Assembly: GCF_032108445.1 (NCBI RefSeq)
Contig: NZ_CP134876.1
Location: forward strand, 3,348,001 to 3,412,000
Origin: Micromonospora halotolerans
GTDB taxonomy: Bacteria; Actinomycetota; Actinomycetes; Mycobacteriales; Micromonosporaceae
Length of the DNA stretch: 64,000 nucleotides
Reading direction: 5' to 3'
This document shows positions 35,855-43,604 of this stretch, in pieces. The notes under the pieces were generated by a model that saw only the letters and a list, made by a program, of their open reading frames with translations, was not told the DNA's origin and searched no databases. Numbering within the stretch: position 1 is the stretch's first letter; each line of letters opens with the position of its first letter. The position numbers and the translations under genes were made by a program.

Positions 35855-35860
35855 TAGCCT
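35855..35860 (+). promoter_or_regulatory. Probable -10 element for leaderless pentapeptide-DinB gene
   Basis: TAGCCT ends 6 nt before GTG 35867, and no ribosome site is present. Confidence 0.45.
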
Positions 35861-35866
35861 GCCCGG

Positions 35867-36652
35867 GTGGCTGAATTCACCGCCGCCGATCTGCGCGGCT
35901 CCCGGTTCGAGCACGTCGACCTCAGCGGCTCCGAGCTTCGCGACGTCGACCTGTCCGGCGCCCGGTTCCGTGGCGTCGACCTGCGCGGGGCCACCATGCG
36001 CGGCGTCGAGCTGGTCGGCGTCGACATCCACGGTGAGATCGAGAACCTGACGATCAACGGCGTTGACGTCGGGCCGCTGGTCCAGGCCGAGCTGGACCGG
36101 CGGCACCCGGACCGGGCCCGGATGCGCCCGACCGACCCGGCCGGCTTCCGCGAGGCGTGGGACGTCCTGGAGCGGCTCTGGGGCGGGACCGTCGAACGCG
36201 CCGGCCGGCTGCGGCCCGAGCTGTTGCACGAGTCGGTCGACGGTGAGTGGTCCTTCATCGAGACGCTGCGGCACCTGGTCTTCGCCACCGACGCGTGGAT
36301 CGGGCGGGCCGTGCTCGGCGACCCGTCGCCGTGGGATCCCCTCGACCTGCCGTGGGACGAGATGCCGGACACCCCGGGTGTGCCGCGCGACCGGGAGGCG
36401 CGGCCCGCGCTCGACGCGGTGCTCGCGCTGCGCCGCGACCGGATGTCCACGGTGCGCCAGGTCATCGAGGGGCTGACCCCCGAGTCGCTCGACGGCCACA
36501 CCGAGCCGGTGGAGGGCCCCGGCTGGCCGCGACCTCGCAGCTACCCGATCCGGGAGTGCCTGCTGGTCGTCCTCAACGAGGAGTGGGAGCACCGGCTCTA
36601 CGCGGAGCGCGATCTGGCCGTGCTGGAGGCACGCGGGGCGGGTTCAGGCTGA
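35867..36652 (+). CDS. Pentapeptide-repeat/DinB fusion protein
   Basis: A 261-aa protein. Residues 1-50 contain about eight pentapeptide repeats of A(D/N)LXX type (ADLRG, SRFEH, VDLSG, SELRD, VDLSG, ARFRG, VDLRG, ATMRG). Residues 85-250 form a DinB-like four-helix domain with His residues in IETLRHLVFATDAWI and LLVVLNEEWEHRLYAERDL that can bind metal. DinB-type proteins are usually thiol-dependent metalloenzymes; the pentapeptide cap is probably for protein contacts. The substrate is unknown. The stop overlaps the convergent neighbour by 9 bp. Confidence 0.82.
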   Translation: MAEFTAADLRGSRFEHVDLSGSELRDVDLSGARFRGVDLRGATMRGVELVGVDIHGEIENLTINGVDVGPLVQAELDRRHPDRARMRPTDPAGFREAWDVLERLWGGTVERAGRLRPELLHESVDGEWSFIETLRHLVFATDAWIGRAVLGDPSPWDPLDLPWDEMPDTPGVPRDREARPALDAVLALRRDRMSTVRQVIEGLTPESLDGHTEPVEGPGWPRPRSYPIRECLLVVLNEEWEHRLYAERDLAVLEARGAGSG

Positions 36653-37558
36653 GCCGTTGACCAGCTTGCGGAGTGCGGCGACGGCGGCCCGGTCGCTGAC
36701 CTCGGCGTAGATCTTCTTGTCCGGGCCGGCCAGGACGACGTACGGGCATGCCTGGTCGTCGCCCGTCATGGCCTTCTCGAGCAGCTTGCGGCCGGTCGAC
36801 ACCTCGTACACCCGAAGGCGCCAGCTCGCCCGCAGCAGCGTCAACGTCAGTGGCTTCGGGTCGTCGTACTTGCAGCGGCGGATCGTCGCGCCGCTGCTGA
36901 CCCGGTCGAGGCAGGCGACCATCTGCACCCTCCTGGGCGACTCCGGCGCCCAGGTCTGCTCCACCTTCTTCGACAGGCCCTGGGAGAAGTAGTAGGTGCC
37001 GTTCTGGTAGCGCAGGCCGGAACCGTCCCCGATGAGCAGCACCAGCGGGTGCGGCGCCTTGCCGGCGCGTTTCGGCGACTGCCGGTAGAAGACGCCGTCG
37101 TCGCACACCCGGTTCAGGTCGGAGATCTCCTCGGCCGGGTACTCGCTGGCCTGCGGCCCCTGCTGCACGGGCTCCTCACTGGCCTCGGGTGCGGCGGTCG
37201 CGCCGGGGCTGTGACGGGTGGTGGGCGCCGGGGGCGCCTCCCGCGCCGGTGCGGATGCGGTGGTCGTCGCGGAGCGCAGCAGGAGCGCACCGCCGGTCAG
37301 GCCGAGGCAGCCCACCAGCAGCACCACGCCCACGATCACGGCGGCGACGACGAAGGTGCGGTTGCGCGGACCGGGCGGCGGCGTCCACGGCGCCGGCGGC
37401 TGCGGCCCGAACGGAACCGCCGACGGCGGGTACGGCGGTGGCCCGTGGCCCGAGGGCGGCGGCCCGAGCGGGTGAGCTGCGGAAGGATCGGCTGGTCCGG
37501 TGCCCGGCACCGGCTCCATCGCCGGTCCCGCGCCCGATTCGGCCCCCGTGCCGGTCAT
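36644..37558 (-). CDS. Membrane-anchored protein with Pro-rich cytoplasmic N-terminus
   Basis: A 304-aa protein: residues 1-68 are Pro/Gly-rich and cytoplasmic, one transmembrane helix follows (TFVVAAVIVGVVLLVGCLGLTGGALLL), then a Thr/Ala/Pro linker and an extracellular domain of about 160 residues with four Cys (RVCDDG, VACLDR, RRCKYD, QACPYV) that could form two disulfides. The domain was not recognised. The layout is common among actinobacterial cell-surface proteins. It converges on the pentapeptide-DinB gene. Confidence 0.7.
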   Translation of the reverse strand: MTGTGAESGAGPAMEPVPGTGPADPSAAHPLGPPPSGHGPPPYPPSAVPFGPQPPAPWTPPPGPRNRTFVVAAVIVGVVLLVGCLGLTGGALLLRSATTTASAPAREAPPAPTTRHSPGATAAPEASEEPVQQGPQASEYPAEEISDLNRVCDDGVFYRQSPKRAGKAPHPLVLLIGDGSGLRYQNGTYYFSQGLSKKVEQTWAPESPRRVQMVACLDRVSSGATIRRCKYDDPKPLTLTLLRASWRLRVYEVSTGRKLLEKAMTGDDQACPYVVLAGPDKKIYAEVSDRAAVAALRKLVNGSA

Positions 37559-37606
37559 GCGCAGTTCCTCTTTCGATCGAGGCGAAGCGCGAATGTACCA
37601 GGACCG

Positions 37607-38155
37607 TCAGCCCGGGTGGGGGCGCGTGAGCGGCGCCCGGAGTGCGATCCAGTAACGCCGGGCGGCGCCCAGTTCGGTGTCCCGGATGGCCTCGAGGACC
37701 CCACCCTGGCGCTCGATGGTGCGCGCCGAGGCGGTGTTGCCCTCGGCGCAGACGAGCAGCACCCGCTCCAGGCCGAGCCCGCGCGCCTCGTCGAGCATCC
37801 GGCCCAGCGCCCAGGTGGCCAGGCCCCGCCGCCGCGCCGACGGCCGGATGCCGTAGCCGATGTGGCCGGCGACCCGCAGCAGGAAGTCGTCGAGTTCGTG
37901 CCGCAGCGCGATCCCGCCGAGCACCGTCTCACCTTCGACGATCCACCGGTACGTGCACCGCACCCCGCCCGGTTCCGGCGTCCGGTCCGCCTCGTCGGTC
38001 AACCGGCCGACCCAGGCCGCGAACCCGCCCGGGGTGACCACCTCGTCGGCCGGGCGCAGCCCGAAACCGTCCTCGTGGCGGCCGGGACCCCACTCCCGGT
38101 GAGCCGCCAGCCAGGCGGAGTGCAGGCGAACGGTGGGCGCGATCAGCGCGGGCAT
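37607..38155 (-). CDS. GNAT-family N-acetyltransferase
   Basis: A 182-aa acetyltransferase. The acetyl-CoA-binding motif is GYGIRPSARRRGLATWALGRML, followed by VLLVCAEGNTASARTIERQGG, both classic GNAT motifs. VLGGIALRHELDDFLL is the preceding core strand. The substrate is unknown. Confidence 0.9.
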   Translation of the reverse strand: MPALIAPTVRLHSAWLAAHREWGPGRHEDGFGLRPADEVVTPGGFAAWVGRLTDEADRTPEPGGVRCTYRWIVEGETVLGGIALRHELDDFLLRVAGHIGYGIRPSARRRGLATWALGRMLDEARGLGLERVLLVCAEGNTASARTIERQGGVLEAIRDTELGAARRYWIALRAPLTRPHPG

Positions 38156-38206
38156 CCGGGAACGATAGCGCCGCCCCGCGACGACCGCCGTGAGCCTGAC
38201 GCCCGT

Positions 38207-38575
38207 CTAGTCGGTCCCCTGTGGCGCGAGGATCCGGTCGTGCAGGACGTCCCGGCAGCGCAGCAGCCGCGCGGTGATCTCGTCGAACAGCGCCGGATCG
38301 CTCCGGCCCCCGCGCCACACGGCCCGCAGCGCGGCCTGGCCCACGGCCAGCTGGGTCGCGGCCCCCTCGACCAGACTGGCGTAGTCCGCGCGGATCGCCG
38401 GCGGGGCGGACCGCGCCGCCGCACGGGCCGCGAGCAGCGGCGCCCCGGCCCGCGCGAAGATCTCGTCGGGGTCCGCCTCACCCGCGCCGAGCCGGGACAG
38501 CACATGCTCCAGTTCGGTCGCCGCGACGGTCATCCGACCGACCGCCGCCAGCGTCTCCTCGGCCAGCTTCACCAC
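38207..38575 (-). CDS. Hypothetical helical protein, 122 aa
   Basis: An all-helical, Ala/Leu-rich, probably cytosolic protein with no recognised motif (LAEETLAAVGRMTVAATELE at the start; EITARLLRCRDVLHDRILAPQ near the end). The reading frame has coherent hydrophobic spacing for helices, which favours a real gene. It lies between the GNAT and YdcF/SanA-like genes on the same strand. Function is unknown. Confidence 0.55.
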   Translation of the reverse strand: MVKLAEETLAAVGRMTVAATELEHVLSRLGAGEADPDEIFARAGAPLLAARAAARSAPPAIRADYASLVEGAATQLAVGQAALRAVWRGGRSDPALFDEITARLLRCRDVLHDRILAPQGTD

Positions 38576-38609
38576 GCCGCGACCCTACCCCCGACGGCCG
38601 GGCCGCGCC

Positions 38610-39326
38610 TCAGCCCGCGCGCAGGGCGTCGTCCACCCCGGTCTCCCGGCGCCCCAGGTGCACCGGATCCCGGCCGGAGAGGACGTCCACCGTGGCCTTG
38701 ACGCAGGCCCCGTACTCCCGGGTGGCGCTGACCCGCCAGCGTTGCGCGTACCGCCGGGCGGTGTCGTCGCCCACGCCGTTGGCGGCCACACCGAGGTGCC
38801 GGCAGACCGACACGGCCCGGGCCAGGTGGAAGGACTGGGTCACCACGGTCGCCCGCTCCACGCCGAAGACGCGCCGGGCCCGGGCGCAGGAGTCGTAGGT
38901 GTCGAAGCCGGCGTGGTCGAGCACCACCTTCTCGGCCGGCACGCCCCGGTCGACGAGCCAGCGCCGCATGGCGTCGGGCTCGTCGTAGTCGTCGTTCATG
39001 TGGTCGCCGGAGACCAGGATGACCCGGACCTTACCGGCGGCGAGGAGCCGCTGCGCGATCTCCAGCCGGGCGGCGAGGAACGGCGACGGGGTGCCGTCGG
39101 CCTCCACCTTGGTGCCCAGGACCAGGGCGACCGGGGCTTCCGGCACGTCGGCCTCGGTGAACAGGTGGCCCTTCGCGCCGCTGCGGACCCACGCCACGCT
39201 GGCCGCGGTGCCGGCGGCCACCAGCGCCGCGCCCGCCACGACCACCACCACGGTACGGCGGATCCGGCGTACCGTCGGTCTGCGGTCGGTGCACCATCCC
39301 CTGACCCTCGCGAACAGCCCCCGCAT
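38610..39326 (-). CDS. YdcF/SanA-like membrane protein (DUF218)
   Basis: A 238-aa protein with an N-terminal transmembrane helix (TVVVVVAGAALVAAGTAASVAWV) and a DUF218 domain: ALVLGTKVEADGTPSPFLAARLE, ILVSGDHMNDDYDEPDAM, VLDHAGFDTYDSCARARRVF and VVTQSFHLARAVSVCRHLG. These four blocks match the SanA/YdcF group, which is linked to envelope integrity, with an unknown reaction. ATG 39326 was chosen because the longer upstream frame is antisense to the next gene. Confidence 0.85.
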   Translation of the reverse strand: MRGLFARVRGWCTDRRPTVRRIRRTVVVVVAGAALVAAGTAASVAWVRSGAKGHLFTEADVPEAPVALVLGTKVEADGTPSPFLAARLEIAQRLLAAGKVRVILVSGDHMNDDYDEPDAMRRWLVDRGVPAEKVVLDHAGFDTYDSCARARRVFGVERATVVTQSFHLARAVSVCRHLGVAANGVGDDTARRYAQRWRVSATREYGACVKATVDVLSGRDPVHLGRRETGVDDALRAG

Positions 39327-39387
39327 GCGGGCGATTCTGTCAGGCGGCGGCGCCCACCGGGTTCCCGGCGGCAGGAGGAGGACGGCG

Positions 39388-39843
39388 ATGGGGAAGCGGC
39401 ATCCGGCGCTCGCGCGGCTCGACGTGCTGGTCGGCCGGTGGACGGTGCATCCGGAGGTCGAGGGTCTCGGCGCCGGCTGGACGGAGTTCAGCTGGGTGGA
39501 GGAGGGCCGGTTCCTCCGCCAGCACAGCGACGCCGGTCCGCTGCCGGAGACGGCGCCGCTCGCCTGGCGGGAGAACAACCCGCTCCCGACCACCCAGCTG
39601 ATCGGCCTGGACGACTCGGACCAGGAGTTCGCGGTGCTGTACGCCGACGCCCGCGGCGTGCACCGGGTCTACCGGATGACGTTCGCCGACGGCGTCTGGC
39701 GGATGTGGCGGGAGGCGCCCGGCTTCCACCAGCGGTTCATCGGGACGCTGCGGGAGGACGGCACCGCCATCGACGGCCGCTGGGAGCGGTCCGCCGACGG
39801 CGCCGACTGGGCGCTCGACTTCAAGCTGTCGTACCGGCGCTGA
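39388..39843 (+). CDS. Lipocalin-like DUF1579-type protein
   Basis: A 151-aa cytosolic beta-rich protein. LDVLVGRWTVHPEVEG near the start and VYRMTFADGVWRMWREAPGFHQRF later resemble DUF1579/lipocalin-like proteins, which bind small hydrophobic ligands. The family call is moderate. A very good ribosome site (AGGAGGACGGCG) precedes the ATG. It is divergent from the YdcF/SanA-like gene and convergent with the methyltransferase gene. Confidence 0.65.
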   Translation: MGKRHPALARLDVLVGRWTVHPEVEGLGAGWTEFSWVEEGRFLRQHSDAGPLPETAPLAWRENNPLPTTQLIGLDDSDQEFAVLYADARGVHRVYRMTFADGVWRMWREAPGFHQRFIGTLREDGTAIDGRWERSADGADWALDFKLSYRR

Positions 39844-39851
39844 CCCCCCGG

Positions 39852-40574
39852 TCACCCGGCCGCGCGGGCGAGCACGATCAGCTCTCCGTCGTCGCCGGCG
39901 CCGACCGGCTCCCCGGCCCAGCCGCCGAGCACCCGCTCGACGGTGAAGCCGGCCCCGGCGAGGGCGGTCCGCAGCTCCGTCTCGGTGCGGAAGCGCAGCG
40001 TGCCCGGGTTGCGCAGCTCCGCGCCGTCGGGCAGCAGGTAGTGGTGCAGGAAGCTCACCAGGCCGTCGCGCACGGCGGTCAGCTCGGTCCAGGCGTCCAC
40101 CGTCGTGCCGTCCGCCAGGGTGAGCCGGCGGAGCGAGTCGGTGGGGTTCCAGCGTTCCCAGCGCCGGGCGGCCGGGTCGCGGGAGTCGAACGCCAGCCGG
40201 CCGCCCTCGACCAGGGCCCGGCGCAGGTGGCGGAGGGTGTCCGCCCACGTCGCATCGTCACGGATCTCCTGCGCCACGTGGCTGGTCAGCACGGCCACGT
40301 CGTACGCCGCGTCGGGCAGGTCGGCGGCGGTGCCGGGGACCCAGGTGACCCGGTCGCCGCCGGGTCTGGCCCGGGCGGCGGCGAGCGACGCGACCTCCGG
40401 GTCGACGCCGGTGACGCGGTGGCCGGCGGCGGCCAGGGCCAGGGTGAGGCGTCCGGTGCCGCAGCCCAGGTCGAGGACCCGGGCCGGCGTCCGCCCGACG
40501 AAGCTCAGGAAGAACTCGTCGTCGCGCCCCCACGCGTTGTCCGCGTCGTAGAGCGCCGGCAGGTCGACGGGCAC
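39852..40574 (-). CDS. Class I SAM-dependent methyltransferase
   Basis: A 240-aa Rossmann-fold methyltransferase. Motif I is VLDLGCGTGRLTLALAAAGH, followed by the acidic VTGVDPEVASL and the motif VTWVPGTAADLPDAAYDVAV. The C-terminal half (RFRTETELRTALAGAGFTVERVLGGWAGE) is typical of small-molecule methyltransferases. The substrate is not predictable. It is 1 bp from the PH-domain gene upstream on the same strand. Confidence 0.88.
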   Translation of the reverse strand: MPVDLPALYDADNAWGRDDEFFLSFVGRTPARVLDLGCGTGRLTLALAAAGHRVTGVDPEVASLAAARARPGGDRVTWVPGTAADLPDAAYDVAVLTSHVAQEIRDDATWADTLRHLRRALVEGGRLAFDSRDPAARRWERWNPTDSLRRLTLADGTTVDAWTELTAVRDGLVSFLHHYLLPDGAELRNPGTLRFRTETELRTALAGAGFTVERVLGGWAGEPVGAGDDGELIVLARAAG

Positions 40575-40575
40575 G

Positions 40576-40938
40576 TCAGGAGATGTGGTGGAGGATGACG
40601 TTGTGCACGTGGTGGCTCTTCTGCGCGCCCCGGAACTCCACCTCGTAGGTGTGCGTGCCGACGTGGATGGCGATGGCCCCGGTGGAGAAGAACGAGCCGC
40701 CCCAGGACTTGTTGCTCACCACGCTCACGCTGGTGATCTTCGCATACGGGATGCTGGTGATCGCGTACCGCTTCCCCACGAAGGAGCGGTCCTGGATGAC
40801 GACCCGCCGGTCGGTCAGGCCGATGAACCCGGTGCCCGCGCCGACCGCGTCGTAGACGGCGATGATCTGCTCGCCGGGCAGGAGCCCGCTCTGGATCTGC
40901 TGGAACTGTTCCTTGCGGTCGTACGTCGGATCGGCCAT
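40576..40938 (-). CDS. Bacterial PH-domain protein
   Basis: A 120-aa protein consisting of one PH-like domain: LLPGEQIIAVYDAVGAGTGFIGLTDRRVVIQDRS followed by AITSIPYAKITSVSV and GTHTYEVEFRG, the usual strand order of bacterial bPH domains. It has no membrane helix. Its role is unknown. It is immediately upstream of a methyltransferase gene. Confidence 0.8.
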   Translation of the reverse strand: MADPTYDRKEQFQQIQSGLLPGEQIIAVYDAVGAGTGFIGLTDRRVVIQDRSFVGKRYAITSIPYAKITSVSVVSNKSWGGSFFSTGAIAIHVGTHTYEVEFRGAQKSHHVHNVILHHIS

Positions 40939-40993
40939 GCCCTCGACGGTAGGTGGGGCTCGCCAGCCGGCCGGCGCTGCGGTGGCCGACGGC

Positions 40994-41024
40994 GGCAGCC
41001 CCCGTCCTCCTGGACGGGGCTGCC
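40994..41024 (-). terminator. Terminator hairpin after the 104-aa membrane protein gene
   Basis: GGCAGCCCCCGTCC (40994-41007) pairs with GGACGGGGCTGCC (41012-41024) with one bulged C and a TCCT loop. It is 12 bp after the stop codon of the minus-strand gene at 41036. Confidence 0.7.
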
Positions 41025-41035
41025 GGGGTTCGGGG

Positions 41036-41350
41036 TCAGTGGTCGACGCGGGGGTCGTGGTCGCGGCTGCGGCTGCCGGCCTTGGCCAGGCCCCGGCTGA
41101 TCAGGTAACCGACGGTCAGCAGGGTGATGTACCACCAGGCCTTGTCGGCGGCGAAGTAGTCGCCGCCGTTGTTCGCGGCGCCGTCGCCGACGGCGTTCGA
41201 GGCGATCAGGACGCCGATGACGGCGAGCAGGTAGACCGCCAGCTCGGTGGTCTTCCACGCCGGCTTGGTCTCCTCACCGTGCCGGTGCGGGTGCCGGACG
41301 TCGCGTTCGACGTGGTCGGTGGCCCGGTTGGTGGCGGTGGGGGTCGTCAT
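41036..41350 (-). CDS. Small membrane protein, two transmembrane helices
   Basis: A 104-aa protein with a His/Arg-rich cytoplasmic N-terminus (HVERDVRHPHRHGEE), helix TTELAVYLLAVIGVLIASNAVG, a short outer loop (DGAANNGGDYFAADKAW) and helix WYITLLTVGYLISRGLAKAG. I recall this type as common in actinobacteria but without an assigned function. AGGAGCTGACC precedes the ATG. Confidence 0.75.
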   Translation of the reverse strand: MTTPTATNRATDHVERDVRHPHRHGEETKPAWKTTELAVYLLAVIGVLIASNAVGDGAANNGGDYFAADKAWWYITLLTVGYLISRGLAKAGSRSRDHDPRVDH

Positions 41351-41481
41351 GGTCAGCTCCTCAAGAGGTTTGGCACGTTCCGTCGCATTCGGGAGCCTTT
41401 GCGGTTCCCTGGTGCCGGAAGTCCTACCCTGGAGGATTTAGTTGCTAACAAGAAACTTTCAGGGATCTTTCAGGAGGACGC

Positions 41482-41790
41482 TCAGAGATCGGTGACCGCG
41501 CGGACCGCGTCCTCGATGCGCGCGGCCAGCAGCACCTCGCCCTCGGTGAGCGGTTCGCCGTCGCCGTGACCCACCCTGATCTGGGTGCGGTCGGCCCGGC
41601 GGCTGATCTCCGGACGCAGGCGCAGCGCGTCGGCGACCACCGCGACGCGCTCGGTGAGCGCGGCGTGCTGCGTGTCGTCGATGACGAGCGTGCGGCGGAT
41701 CTGTTCGCCCTCCCGGGTCCAGCCGGACAGCAGGGCGAGCGCGTCGCTGAGGTAGTCGTGCTTCGCCCGGCCGTTGAACAGCACGCGCAT
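41482..41790 (-). CDS. Pterin-4a-carbinolamine dehydratase-like protein
   Basis: A 102-aa protein with the PCD fold pattern: ALALLSGWTREGEQIRRTL, VAVVADALRLRPEI and a terminal GEPLTEGEVLLAARIEDAV. In active dehydratases the loop after the AE helix reads HHP; here the position is LRP, so the catalytic His pair is missing and ordinary dehydratase activity is doubtful. GGAGGTG precedes the ATG. There are no pterin genes nearby. Confidence 0.6.
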   Translation of the reverse strand: MRVLFNGRAKHDYLSDALALLSGWTREGEQIRRTLVIDDTQHAALTERVAVVADALRLRPEISRRADRTQIRVGHGDGEPLTEGEVLLAARIEDAVRAVTDL

Positions 41791-41974
41791 CACCGCACCT
41801 CCAGGGCGTCGTTCCCGGCTTGTGGCCAAATCGTCGCCATCCCGTGTCCCAGTCGACGCCCTCTAGTCTGTCGTCGCACAGATGGTGTGTCCACGCCCAC
41901 ACTTCCGTGTTCTGCTGACCTGACGGTCGACTCAGCTACCCAAACCGCCGATTGATCTGGCACGCTGGACGCCC

Positions 41975-42412
41975 GTGCGGACCGAACGGGTTAGCGGGAA
42001 CGGGCAGGACCGGCGGGAGCCCAGGGTGGTCGTCGGGGCGGCGATCATCGCGGACGGCAGAGTCCTGGCCTGCGCGCGCTCCGCGCCACCGGAGGTGGCC
42101 GGGCGCTGGGAGTTCCCCGGCGGCAAGGTGGAGCCGGGGGAGACCGAGACCGAGGCGCTGGCCCGCGAGTGCGCCGAGGAACTCGGCGTCCGGGTGGAGA
42201 TCGGCGCGCGGGTCGGCCGCGACGTGCGGATGGCCCACGGCCGGTCCGTCCTCCGGGTGTACGTGGCCCGCCTCCTCCACGACGACCAGCCGAAGGCCCT
42301 GGAGCACCTGGAGCTGCGCTGGCTCGCGGCCGGCGAGCTCGACACCGTCCCCTGGCTGCCGGCCGACGTGCCGATCGTGGCCGCCCTGCCCCCGCTGCTC
42401 GCCGACTCCTGA
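41975..42412 (+). CDS. Nudix hydrolase, MutT-like (8-oxo-dGTP diphosphatase type)
   Basis: A 145-aa protein with a full Nudix box GGKVEPGETETEALARECAEELGV (positions around 50-73), preceded by VVVGAAIIADGRVLACARSAPPEVAGRWEFPGG, which strongly resembles MutT proteins that clear oxidised nucleotides. The start is GTG 41975; an internal GTG near codon 18 is an alternative. It is convergent with sdhB. Confidence 0.9.
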   Translation: MRTERVSGNGQDRREPRVVVGAAIIADGRVLACARSAPPEVAGRWEFPGGKVEPGETETEALARECAEELGVRVEIGARVGRDVRMAHGRSVLRVYVARLLHDDQPKALEHLELRWLAAGELDTVPWLPADVPIVAALPPLLADS

Positions 42413-42444
42413 TCGACAGACTCGGACACCGGGCCGGAAACGGG

Positions 42445-42477
42445 ACGGGGGCCGGCGGCATGTGCCGCGGCCCCCGT
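42445..42477. terminator. Hairpin between Nudix gene and sdhB
   Basis: ACGGGGGCC and GCGGCA pair with TGCCGC and GGCCCCCGT, with a single bulged G at 42454. It lies between convergent genes and can serve both. Confidence 0.7.
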
Positions 42478-42497
42478 CGTCGTTGTCAGCGTGCTGC

Positions 42498-43601
42498 TCA
42501 GTGCTTCGGCTCGTCCTGCTGCGGATGGGCGAAGTTCAGGTGCTCCGGGGGCAGCGGGAAGGTCACGTCGTCACCGAACGGCGACGGCGCGGCGGCCCGG
42601 TCGAAGGTCAGTTCGGTCAGCGGCAGCTTGCCGTTGACGTCGACCGCGGGAGCGGTCGGGTGCGGCACCTCGCGGTGCCAGTTGACACCCTGCTGCGCCT
42701 GCCGTTCGGCCGCCGTGTCGTGCGAGCCGCCCGCGTGCGAGTGCACCCCGCCGTGCGCCGCACCGGCGGTCACGGCGCCACTCGAATGCCCGCTGGTCAC
42801 GCTGGTCTGAGGCACCTGACCCCTCCGGAAGATCTTGCTACCAAGCCACACAAGGGGATCGTACCTGCGGTCGACGACCCGCTCCTTCATGGGGATGATC
42901 CCGTTGTCAGTGATCTTGATGTGCTCGGGGCAGACCTCGGTGCAGCACTTGGTGATGTTGCAGAAGCCGAGGCCCATCTCGGACTGCGCGTACTTCTTGC
43001 GGTCGGTCTTCGCGTCGAGCGGGTGCATGTCCAGCTCGGCGGCCCGGATGAAGAACCGGGGACCGGAGAAGGCCGGCTTGTTCTCCTCGTGGTCGCGGAT
43101 CACGTGGCAGACGTTCTGGCAGAGGAAGCACTCGATGCACTTGCGGAACTCCTGCGAGCGCTCGACGTCGACCTGCTGCATCCGGTAGTCGCCCGGAGCC
43201 ACGTCGGCCGGCGGCGCGAACGCCGGGGTCTCCCGCGCCTTCTCGTAGTTGAACGAGACGTCGGTGACCAGGTCCCGGATGACCGGGAAGGTGCGCAGCG
43301 GGGTGACCGTGACGGTCTCCCCCTCCTCGAAGGTCGACATCCGGGTCATGCAGCTCAGCCGGGGCTTGCCGTTGATCTCCATGGAGCAGGAGCCGCACTT
43401 GCCCGCCTTGCAGTTCCACCGGCAGGCCAGGTCCGGCGCGTCGGTGGCCTGGAGGCGGTGGATCACGTCGAGGACGACCTCGCCCTCGTTCACCTCGACG
43501 GTGTAGTCGCGCAGTTCGCCGCCGTTCTCGTCGCCCCGCCAGATGCGGAAGGGCCGCTTCGTGCCCGACTTGCCGGTCGCCGGCGTGTTGTCAGTTCCCA
43601 T
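42498..43601 (-). CDS. sdhB: Succinate dehydrogenase iron-sulfur subunit with C-terminal extension
   Basis: This subunit passes electrons from the flavoprotein to quinone, 367 aa. It carries the [2Fe-2S] cluster motif CRWNCKAGKCGSC and the downstream CIECFLCQNVC and CNITKCCTEVCPEHI for the other clusters. About 258 residues make up a normal SdhB; a further 109 residues follow, His-, Gly- and Pro-rich (HGGVHSHAGGSH), with no known domain. The gene is 3 bp downstream of sdhA. The extension is continuous with the frame and ends at a clear terminator. Confidence 0.93.
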   Translation of the reverse strand: MGTDNTPATGKSGTKRPFRIWRGDENGGELRDYTVEVNEGEVVLDVIHRLQATDAPDLACRWNCKAGKCGSCSMEINGKPRLSCMTRMSTFEEGETVTVTPLRTFPVIRDLVTDVSFNYEKARETPAFAPPADVAPGDYRMQQVDVERSQEFRKCIECFLCQNVCHVIRDHEENKPAFSGPRFFIRAAELDMHPLDAKTDRKKYAQSEMGLGFCNITKCCTEVCPEHIKITDNGIIPMKERVVDRRYDPLVWLGSKIFRRGQVPQTSVTSGHSSGAVTAGAAHGGVHSHAGGSHDTAAERQAQQGVNWHREVPHPTAPAVDVNGKLPLTELTFDRAAAPSPFGDDVTFPLPPEHLNFAHPQQDEPKH

Positions 43602-43604
43602 TCC

